Below are positions 55,874-64,000 of a DNA stretch of 64,000 bases, in pieces (the first letter of the stretch is position 1; each line of letters begins with the position of its first letter). The notes beneath the pieces are model-generated. The model saw nothing but the letters and a program-made list of their open reading frames with translations, had not been told where the DNA came from and did not search any database. The position numbers and the translations under genes were made by a program. Origin of the DNA: Hemibagrus wyckioides (lineage: Eukaryota; Chordata; Actinopteri; Siluriformes; Bagridae); NCBI RefSeq assembly GCF_019097595.1, contig NC_080735.1, positions 14,857,917-14,921,916 on the forward strand. The letters run 5' to 3'.

Positions 55874-57917
55874 TATTATATAAATTATTAATTAATTTTT
55901 TTATTTCTTTGGAAAAAACATGCTTCTCCTTGAATATAATGCAAATGTAATACCTGGACAGAGACTATACATGACCACACAATAGTAGTTTTAAAAAAAT
56001 ATTGTTTTTATTATGAGGCATTGTAAGTTAACTGGTCAGATTTTGGGAAAAAAATTCTGGTCCCCATTTGAAAAAAAATTGAATTGACTCGGCAAACAAG
56101 ATTGAAATAACCATTCTCTACTTCGAAAGAAGAACAGATGGTGAATGAGGGTCTTATCAGGCCTAACAAAAAAAATTGTCATTGTTATTACATGCTATCC
56201 ATTTTATACTGAGCACTCGGTCCTTCCTCATCTTACATAATGAACATTAGGGTAAGCTAGGTAACTTCAAGATACCTCAGAGAGTTCACTGTGTGTGACC
56301 ATCAGAGCAACTAGGAATCACCTGCATTATAAACTGGGCCTTGTTCCGAGTCGCTAACTTAACGTCATCAATAAAAATTCATATTTACGCAGAGAAAGTG
56401 ACTCGCACTCGGAGAGTAAAAACACCAGAGACTGGGTTTCCAGTAGCATTTGAACACAAGAACTAAACCCACAAATAAATCAGGGATAGAAAATGCGGAC
56501 TGAAGAAGGATATAGCATTTTTCTAGCGTTTTTTTTTTGTTGTAATCCAGTGTAAAAACGTAAAATTAAGAGACAACTAATAATTAACATATGTAACACC
56601 GCGAATTAAACATATGGCCTCATTTCACCCTCATTATATAGCAGCTTATAATATAAAATAGCACTTGATCCAGCACATCCTGTTAGGTTGCATACAGAGC
56701 GAGAAGAAAACACATTCGGGTTCAAGTTCGGAATCGCGCGTAACGTATTAGCTCGTAGTCCAGAGTTGCGTCTGAGGTTGATATACCAGAGATTATACAG
56801 AAATTTCAGTACTAAATCCCTATTATGCGTCCGTATCTCAACTCCGAATACAGCCGGAATGCATACTAGTACAAAGTCTTTTCTCTTTGTATATATTTAT
56901 ATGACCCATGCCTATTAAAACCTGAAGAAGTAGGCCGCATTAAGATCCTCTAAAGTTAAGGCAAGCAGGTAGTGAAGGAGTGTTTCCAAGGGACCAATGC
57001 AAATTTGAGCAACACAGTGAATGCATACAAATATAGCTACTGTTTTACAATAAACTGATTTTAATCAATAAATCATCTTTTTTAAATAGAAATATGGTTC
57101 ATTGCACTTGTTAAAAATTAATATGATTCTTTAAGGCAAATACTGTGATTCTTTTTTTTTAAAAAGGTGTAAAATGTACTGTACCATAATGCCTGATTTA
57201 GAATAGTAAAAATAACAATATCTGTAATATACATACATGTAAAAGACCCTCACCAATACACATACAGTAATGTATTTGTAACTATGTGTATACTATAGCA
57301 TGTGCATGGCATCACATTCACACTCACAAAGGCACAACATATACAGTACACACATTACACTGAATTTTACAAAGGTGTGTTCTTGGCATGTGCCTGTAGT
57401 TACATGCACACATACGTATATACAGTAGACATGTATAAAATAAATAAATACAGGAGGAAAATGTTATTGGTAAGCGGTTCATGGTTTCCTTCAAATTGGT
57501 ATTTGGCACAGTCTCTGACTCACCATATTACAACATCAGCCTGTTGAAGTTGTAGAAAGTAGTCCATTTGACTTGTGGTCCTCCTCTATCCCAGAATCCC
57601 TCCTGGCACCTTAAAGGGGACAGTCGAGGAGTATGTTCAGGGCCTAGTGACAGATGGGGGAGGGTGTCCAAACTCCAAACTCTTTGGTCTGGTGGACAGG
57701 CACACGGCAGGGTGTGTGGAACCGAACTGGCTGTTTATTGCGTCCCAAAAACCCAGACGCTGTTTTAGCGGTCCTTTGTGGTTTTGTGTCCAGTTGTTAC
57801 AGGGGGTGGCGGAGACAACACAGAAGGTGAAAAAAAAAAAAAAAAAAAAAAAAAAAAAGCGGAAGCAGCTTCCTTTTTCCACCCTTTTTTGTAAACTCCC
57901 AACCACCCCGCTGGGGG
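55867..57917 (-). other. Probable cnnm2 3' UTR and downstream DNA
   Basis: No coding potential. A poly(T) run of 29 on the minus strand lies at 57858-57830, 60 nt after the cnnm2 stop. The first AATAAA on the minus strand is at 57739-57734 in a GC-rich stretch (57550-57917) that looks transcribed. Bases 55867-57500 are AT-rich with no recognisable element. Confidence 0.4.
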
Positions 57918-58130
57918 CTAGACGGTACCCTCATTGTGCACCATGTGGTTCGCCTTTTTGTGGGCGACACAGTTCTGCGTCTGGTTGAGCAGAATGTCCG
58001 TCTCGTCCACCACGCCGTCGTGCAGCTCACTGAGAGTCAGTTCAATTTTGGTGTACTCGCTGTCCGATGGCTGCGGTGTCTTTTCCATGTGTGACGCCAT
58101 CACGGCATTCTGGTACTGCTGACGGGTGAC
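57918..58130 (-). CDS. cnnm2: cnnm2 last exon: C-terminal tail
   Basis: 213 nt coding [20 protein letters not shown], then [18 protein letters not shown], and the end [14 protein letters not shown]. The upstream open frame (beyond 58130) is intron read-through and not protein. Acceptor cactacag. Confidence 0.94.
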   Translation of the reverse strand, partial: VTRQQYQNAVMASHMEKTPQPSDSEYTKIELTLSELHDGVVDETDILLNQTQNCVAHKKANHMVHNEGTV

Positions 58131-61100
58131 CTGTAGTGTGGTGCCAAAGACATAACAGGCAGTAGCATCACTGATGAGAGTTAGCATACAATACCGTGAG
58201 TACTGAGACTGATACTTCATTGGACATTCAGACACATTTATACACATACATACAGTAAACAAGCAATACACTGAGCCCATGAGGGACTATGAGGCATTCA
58301 TAAACTTATCGATTTCTGTAAAAGCTATATTTAAATCTTCTTCATCTTTCGGCGTTTCCCTTCAGGGGTGGCCACAGCGAATCATCTCTCTCCATCTATC
58401 CCTATCTTCTGCATCCTCAACACTAGCTTCATATCCTCATTTATTACATCCATATACCTCCTCTTTGCCTCCTGCCTGGCAGCTCCATGTCCAACATTCT
58501 CCTACCGATATACTCATAAAAGCTATATTTAAATAACCATTCAATAGATTGACTATGCTGGACCAGCCCAGGACTAATAGAGCAAGAATGTCCTTCTTGT
58601 GAAAGGAAGTGAATGGAGGTACTAATAGAACACTGTGTAAGAGGGGAACTGTGTAACAGATCCACTGTGGATCTGATTGTCTGAGTGCTAAAGTCTGCTT
58701 TTCTTGACTAGAGGGGAAGAGTGCTGGACTCAAGACAAGCTTGAAGTACTGATGACTGAAAACGGGGAAGTTTTCCCCACACTGTCTCCATACCGGGTTG
58801 ATACTTCATGGCAGCTGCAGCAAATAATTGGCCAGCAAAGTTGGTTACCCGCTCTGTACCACAGGTTACCAAGTCTATAACAAAGCAACGGTGAGGCAGC
58901 TAACATGGCTTCATCATCACTTTCAAACTTCATAAGTTTTATCATTCTGAGAAGGCCTGGGGTTGACAAGAATGTGCATCCATTGTGGTTTGGAGGCTTG
59001 GATGTAGAAAGATATGAGGAAACATGCATATGGGTTGGTTATTCTTGAATGAGAAGGCACAGGAAACTGGACATATTGACCACCTTCTTGAGCACAGAGG
59101 ACATACCAAGCACAGTCAAGTCTCTGCTACTATTCTGTCTTCTTATACATTGTCCAGGAATGGAAGGGGGAAAAAAAATTGAAACACAAAATCATAATTG
59201 TATATTAAATTGAGATTAAATGATTTTTGGATCCTACTCTCAGGTGTTGCCCTGAAAATGATGACTTTCCAGTTGAGTCCGGTAATCCTCAAGGTCAAAT
59301 TCTTCGGGGAGAAAAAAACAAAACAAAAACAAGGCGAACTTGACACCAACGGCATCAGTGGGGATGCCTTCACTAGAAAGAAATATTTCAGATATTTGAC
59401 CTTGCTGTGACCTTGACCCCGTTTTGGATCAATTCCAAAATCTATTCACTTCACCTGCTGATAACGATAATAACTGTAATATAAAACTGATAAACATTCA
59501 GCTGCTTGTTTTTGAAATCTTATACGAAATAGAATCTGGGACAGACACACGGACGGATAGACGCACAGACGGACACGCAAACCGAATGACGGGAAAGCTT
59601 TTAGCTAGCCCAAAAGTGAGCGCCGGTTTTCTGAAAGTACAAATAGAAAGAAAGCTATTGAATAAAAACTCCTCTGACCTTGATGTGACCCTTCATCCTG
59701 TTTGGATCGATTTCAAAATCTAGCTTTTACATGCAGATTACAAAGATAATAATTCCATCCTAGAACCATTCAACCGTTAGCTCGATCTTGAGATATCGCA
59801 CGAACGAAAACCACGTATGGATGGACAGACAGAAGGACAACCTGAAAAAATAATCCTTCTCAGTCCTGGAGATTAATAGAAGAAAAAGGTTTTGGTTTAA
59901 AAAGCAACTTTCACATCCAGTGCCTGCTTTTTAATCTATTCACCTTGACATAAAGAAGATCTGTGATGGCTCGAACTGTGTAGTCTGGTACGTAGATCTG
60001 CAGAAAGGAGTTGAGCTGGTTGTTGCTGCTGCCCAGTGGGGGATTAATAGCTTCATTGCGGTCACTCCGGTTCAGCGAGTCAGAGTGGTTCAGTCCATAT
60101 GGCCGAGGTGGAGACTTGTTCTCTGAAAGAATACAGAATATAGATAACGGAGGTCTCGGATTAGGACTGAGCTGAATTACAAGGTTTTACTCCATGATGT
60201 AGCACAGGTGTAGAAATGTGGGTTGTTTTATAACATGCTCTACCAGGCAGCATGCAGTGGTTAAGCACTTTCCACATAAGCCCTACATGTAAGTTTTCTT
60301 TTTTTTGTGTGGAAACAATGACCAAACATTTCAATGTAATGTACAGAAATGTCTTAATGGCAGTCACAGAAGGGGTTGGTGAGGAGGTCAGTGTTTTAAA
60401 GTGGCGGCAACAGCTGGATAAAGACTGATAAAAAAGACCTTACAACCCTGAAAGAGAGCACTAGTCCTGTTTTAATTAAACACAGCTTATTTTTTCCACT
60501 TCTTAAAGGGGGCTGGCCTACAAACACACACGCACACACTTTTTTCTGCCTCTCGTTCTTCAACACATACACACACACACACACACATGCTCAATTCACT
60601 GGTAGTGTTAATGCCGCAGTTTGATTGGAATGTATGTAATCCGCGTTTAGATGTCTGAGTACTGCGTCCGTCCCTGGTCAGAGGGGCCCCGCATGCTACA
60701 CATTGGGTCAGTGTGTGTTTGCATGGGGTCAGACTCTGTGTTTGCGTGCGTGCATATGTGTGTATGTGTGTGTGTGTGTGTGTGATGGGATCAGTGTATG
60801 TGTGTGAATGGGGGGAGGCCGTGGTTATTTTTCCAAGTCTGGCAAAATCAGTAGGAGGGATACTACGAATTTATGGTATGAGAACATGGAAGTACAGAAA
60901 GGAGGTGGGGGCGTTCAACTGGGTCATTCTTCCCTCTTGTTAAAAAGCAAAGAAGATCAAATCTGATACGAACGAACTGCTTTCTGACACAAAACAGAAT
61001 ATTTTAAATAGACATTAATCTGCTCGTGCATGTGTTTCAATGGGTTTTTCCTTGTCTCTCATTTTAACAGCACTCATGTTTGTAAGTTACTCTGTCATAC

Positions 61101-62903
61101 ATCGGCATGCAGAGGGTAACATGCGCATTCTCTGCCACTGTCAGATAAATGTTGCCAACAGTTAATGCCATGCAACGAAAATGAAGCCAGGGATCTAACA
61201 GGTCACGATGGAAACATTACCGATACCAGTCCCTGGAGGTACTCTGATTGATTCTGACCTCTTGACCACACAATTGCGAGAAAGGGAAAGAGAAACTAAA
61301 CAGAGAGAGAGAAGATAAAGAAAAAGCAAGAAAATCAGAAGAAGAGAAAACAGACAAGGGCAACTCATTACAGTGAGGTGAAAAGACAAGATGGCTACTG
61401 ATCATTACATGAGTCACGTCCAACCCACCAGAAAACAATGCTCAACAATGAATCACGAATCATCCAAAAATTCTGCATCTAATATCTGATAAAAAATCAT
61501 GTAACACATACACCATTAAAATGCAGTTCCAGCATTCAACCAACAGAGGTCACATAACTCCTGCACCATACTTCTCCTGCCTCAATGGCCCAGTCCCAAA
61601 GCCCACCCCTGTGGTTTTGTGTGCGTGTTCATGTGACTTCCGGTAAGTGTTTAATTGTGTCCCATTTCTCAAAGCCCTGTGTGTAAGACAACAGTAAACG
61701 TACCCTAAGTACACTCCTTTTTCTCTAAGCGTATGTATATCCCAGGATTCAGTGTGTGTGTGTGTGAGATATGAGAATCCTATAAACCTAGAAAAGAAGT
61801 TATACACATGTCTCAGTAGCATGTAGCTGGTTGAGAGGCTTAAAAAAAGTCAGATTTTGGATCATTTTCCGAAATAAATACATAAGCAAGTATAATATTT
61901 TTAATGCAGGAAAATATGAAGGGTGCACAAACTTTCAAGCACTATATCCAAACACTCACAGCTGAATATATTTGTCTTAAGGCACCATTAAAAGTTCTAT
62001 TTATTCAGAATTCAGAATTCTCCAATCTGACTGGTCAGAAAGTCTGGGCTATTTTTTGCTAACAGCAGCGAAGACAGTCGGTCCAGCTGCAAGGCCAAGC
62101 GCAGGTTTTTTATGACTCACCATAATATCCTATTATTTTTATCCCCATACAGGGACTTGTATGGAGGATGTTTTATATGTACGATTAAATAATGTCATAA
62201 GTTAAAATAGAAAAATGTTTACATGGCGAAATGGTTTCTTTAAGGAGATGTTTGGGGCAAGGCAATGATTTATGGAAGGAGTTTCCAGTGCCAATATTTT
62301 GGAAAGATCTGTAGGTTTTTCTGCCCTGGAAAAGTCTCTGGAGGAGAAGATTTCTCAGTTAACTGCGAAACTGTTTGCAAATGTTATTTATCCAATGCAC
62401 CTTCAAAGAACCCATGACGTGACTTTTATGATAAGACAGTTCCAATAAACGATGATCTTTGTGCCTCAATGCCTGTGGGAAATTCAAACCTTCTCAGAGT
62501 AACTGATAGATCAGTGAACCATTGAGTAGATTCCAATATCCAAAATCACATGTGTAAAAAGGAGTGTTTTTATGAATGAATCCATGCTGTTAGACCACAG
62601 GTTCCCAACACTGGTCCTAGATTAAACCCTGTCCTACACATGTAAGTGTTTTACCTAAAACGCCTCATCCAATATGACAAGAGGCTACTGTTTTACTTAT
62701 AACACCAAATATAAAAAACAAACCATTGGCTTTCCTTTACATAGAATGAACACTTCTGCAAATAAAAAATGCTGAGATAATAGCAGGAAATATTATATGT
62801 GTTATTTACCTGGAGAAGCAGTGAGGGACATCATCCCGTATGATGAAAACCCTCCAGATTCAAACTTCATCCCATCCTTCCCTGCCTCCACTTCAACTTT
62901 CCC
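57918..62903 (-). CDS. cnnm2: CNNM2 magnesium-handling membrane protein, 3' end only (partial)
   Basis: CNNM2 is a polytopic membrane protein with a CBS pair and a cyclic-nucleotide-binding-homology (CNBH) domain, needed for Mg2+ transport at the basolateral membrane. Minus-strand exons seen: 62903-62810 ([15 protein letters not shown] to LTASP), optional 61295-61227, 60122-59944 ([20 protein letters not shown] to DLLYVK) and 58130-57918 ([20 protein letters not shown] to VHNEGTV, stop TAG). Phases join exactly (CCA G|AG AAC; AAG|GTC). These cover the end of the CNBH domain and the C-terminal tail. The transmembrane and CBS exons are upstream of the window (beyond 64000). The tail is close to mammalian CNNM2 (TKIELTL.ELHDG, NEG near the end), not CNNM4. 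Teleosts have two copies, and which one this is cannot be told. It is convergent with nt5c2, as in human. Confidence 0.92.
58337..58516 (-). mobile_element. 5'-truncated LINE (RTE-like 3' end) with target-site duplication
   Basis: The minus strand reads [19 protein letters not shown], then [10 protein letters not shown] and W-x-MIRCGHP, the basic C-terminal tail typical of fish non-LTR reverse transcriptases, and ends with a short GAAGAAG 3' terminus. It is only 180 bp and flanked by an identical 18-bp direct repeat (58319-58336 and 58517-58534). Frame is interrupted, so it is a dead copy. Confidence 0.8.
59390..59870 (+). repeat. Tandem pair of a dispersed repeat (GACCTTG...GGACAGACAGA type)
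   Basis: Two diverged copies in the same orientation. Both begin CTTG..GTGACC and continue TTTGGATC(A/G)ATT(C/T)CAAAATCTA; both end in a GGACAGAC/GGACGG-rich stretch (about 59541-59575 and 59820-59840). Spacing is about 280 bp. I recall similar sequences scattered in many animal genomes but cannot name the family. Confidence 0.6.
59944..60122 (-). CDS. cnnm2: cnnm2 penultimate exon: CNBH end and linker
   Basis: 179 nt coding the rest of a Glu codon, [20 protein letters not shown], a Ser/Asn-rich linker, and [18 protein letters not shown]. The last part is the final strand and helix of the CNBH domain. Acceptor tctttcag, donor gtgaat. Confidence 0.94.
60123..62809 (-). other. cnnm2 intron surrounding the cassette exon
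   Basis: Apart from the 69-nt exon at 61227-61295, the interval holds CA/TG microsatellites (60566-60586, 60760-60784, 61751-61765) and AT-rich DNA. No transposon is recognised. Confidence 0.6.
61227..61295 (-). CDS. cnnm2: cnnm2 in-frame cassette exon (69 nt)
   Basis: On the minus strand a long pyrimidine tract ending gtttag precedes 69 nt coding [19 protein letters not shown] and then PPGT, followed by gtatcg. Joined after the G left by the previous exon it opens with Val and closes with the G that makes Glu with the next exon, so including or skipping it keeps the frame. Human CNNM2 has a 66-bp alternative exon at this same place whose peptide, as I recall it, begins VPLSLSRTFVVSRTE. The match at LSLSR.xVV.R and the identical position and phase are the evidence. 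The donor is weak, consistent with alternative use. Confidence 0.78.
62810..62903 (-). CDS. cnnm2: cnnm2 exon: CNBH domain segment
   Basis: Ninety-four nt coding 31 residues from [20 protein letters not shown] to MSLTASP plus one base. Acceptor cctgcag, donor gtaaat. This is the most upstream cnnm2 exon in the window; 62904-64000 is intron. Confidence 0.93.
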
Positions 62904-64000
62904 CTGCAGGAAGCAGAAAAAGTCAAACATATGCGAAAGAATTAAAAAAAAATGGCCTACAAACACTACGGACTTCTAAATAACTATACTGCATTTATTA
63001 TTACACATTACGCTGGTACGTCAAATGTCTAAAATAAGTTAGATAGTTATTAGTTATATATATATATAGATCCGTAAATGTTTCAACCATCTTGGAGAGC
63101 TCCCTAAAGATCATACATATAACAGGGCTAAAAGAAAAAAAATAACCACCCAATGAGCCCATTTTTCTCAGACTGGAGAAGACTATAATTCTTGTGTATG
63201 CTCTCTGTTCTAAAACAAGTAGTAAAACAAAGCAGCACTACACTGCATTACAGCTTTAACCCACACTTTTTTCACACTGTGTCATCCACAAGCTTCCCAC
63301 TCAAGGCATGTGAAAAGCGAGGCTTGTTGACGCTGCAGTTTACTTTCTTGCCATGTCCTACACTCATCATCTACTAACATGTCTTCTACTACCCTTATGG
63401 GTTAAAACTGTCTTTGACAACTTTGATGCGTTGTCAAGATTTCGAATAAGAGAGAAAGGTTTTAATTCATTGTGGTCATTTACAAGTTTTACAGCTGGTA
63501 TAAATACTAATATTTTAAAACTGCTTCTAAACCATAACAATTTTTTAGATACATTGCCCCTCATTTTTCTCCCCAATATTGACTTGCCAATTCCCACCCA
63601 CCAGCCAGCTCTCCCCATCATACTACACAAACCAGCCGGAGAATACAAGGGCTTTCTACACTTTTTCAGGAAAGTGCTCTCGACCCTCTTCCACATACAG
63701 ATTGGTTCACTTGGATTCATGGCCACACACGGCTGTGGCATCATCTGGATTTTTGAACACAACATGTGCCTCTGTTTATTGTTCTGATGAATACTGATTT
63801 TTTCACCCTTCAATAAAAGCTGCTCATGTACACTTCTATTTTTCCATTTTTCATGAGTCTCCTGCAGTGTTAATTATTCCAATCGAACCAATCCTATTAC
63901 TCTGCACTTTAAGCAGATCGTGTTACCATCCTGAAGTGTATCCATTCATCTGATAGATGACCAACGATCATTTCCTGGGACATTTGAATGAAATTGAGTG
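62904..64000 (-). other. cnnm2 intron running off the window
   Basis: No further cnnm2 exon is visible. It contains a dispersed repeat at about 63570-63740. Open frames of about 145 aa on both strands here match no known protein and overlap the repeat. Confidence 0.55.
63570..63745 (+). repeat. Dispersed repeat, copy 2 (related to 23262-23450)
   Basis: Shares GCCAATTCC.xCCCACC, GAxTACAAxGGCT, GGAAAGTGCT and CCCTCTTCC.xCATAxA in the same order and orientation as 23262-23450. It looks like a family common in otophysan fish, but I cannot name it. Confidence 0.5.

Larger units (their letters stand above)
58131..59943 (-). other. cnnm2 last intron
   Basis: A 1.8 kb intron. It holds a truncated LINE with target-site duplication (58319-58534) and a tandem pair of a dispersed repeat (about 59390-59870). 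The remainder, 58535-59250, shows nothing recognisable. Confidence 0.7.

Noticed and set aside
57575..57988. 137-aa plus-strand frame with a poly-Lys run
   Set aside because: Reads the poly(A) tract in the cnnm2 3' UTR and the antisense of its last exon.
63353..63813. 144-aa and 148-aa overlapping frames on opposite strands
   Set aside because: They overlap a dispersed repeat in a cnnm2 intron, match no protein I know and have no splice context.

Overview
The window is nuclear DNA of a ray-finned fish, probably an otophysan and possibly a catfish. The reasons are intron-split vertebrate genes in a known vertebrate gene order, dense CA, GATA and AAT microsatellites, several Tc1-like DNA transposon families, tRNA-derived SINEs and LINE tails of types common in teleosts. 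The order-level guess is weak; 'teleost' is firm.

Three protein-coding genes are present, all in the right-hand 39 kb. (1) ina (alpha-internexin/gefiltin-type neuronal intermediate filament), minus strand, 25048-27276, complete in three exons, 473 aa, with a TATA box just upstream. (2) nt5c2 (cytosolic IMP/GMP-preferring 5'-nucleotidase II), plus strand, 17 coding exons from 33432 to 52101, 563 aa, complete, with a likely non-coding first exon near 30840-30997. (3) cnnm2 (CBS-domain membrane protein of magnesium handling), minus strand, only its 3' end: constitutive exons at 62810-62903, 59944-60122 and 57918-58130, plus a 69-nt in-frame cassette exon at 61227-61295. The rest of cnnm2 lies beyond base 64000. 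ina and nt5c2 are divergent and nt5c2 and cnnm2 are convergent, which is the arrangement of CNNM2-NT5C2-INA on human 10q24. There is no operon-like logic; the genes are neighbours by ancient synteny.

Bases 1-25000 hold no gene I can support. They carry Tc1-like fragments of three families, two SINEs, a LINE tail nested in a Tc1 copy, a possible L1 tail and many microsatellites. Bases 27.4-30.8 kb, between the two divergent genes, contain six diverged direct repeats rich in CCACGCC and CCCCGCCC boxes that run up to the nt5c2 promoter. The nt5c2 introns contain a SINE, a Tc1 fragment, an AAT/ATT palindromic microsatellite, a 55-bp tandem duplication and an 800-bp degenerate tetranucleotide array full of branch-point-like motifs. 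The 52.1-57.9 kb gap is 3' UTR and simple repeat. cnnm2 introns carry a LINE fragment with a perfect 18-bp target-site duplication and a tandem pair of another repeat.

I see no bacterial-type system, CRISPR array, or undescribed protein family. The most useful new items are the cnnm2 cassette exon, the GC-box repeat family upstream of nt5c2, two Tc1 deletion derivatives whose junctions contain inverted copies of their own sequence, and the branch-point-like intronic array.
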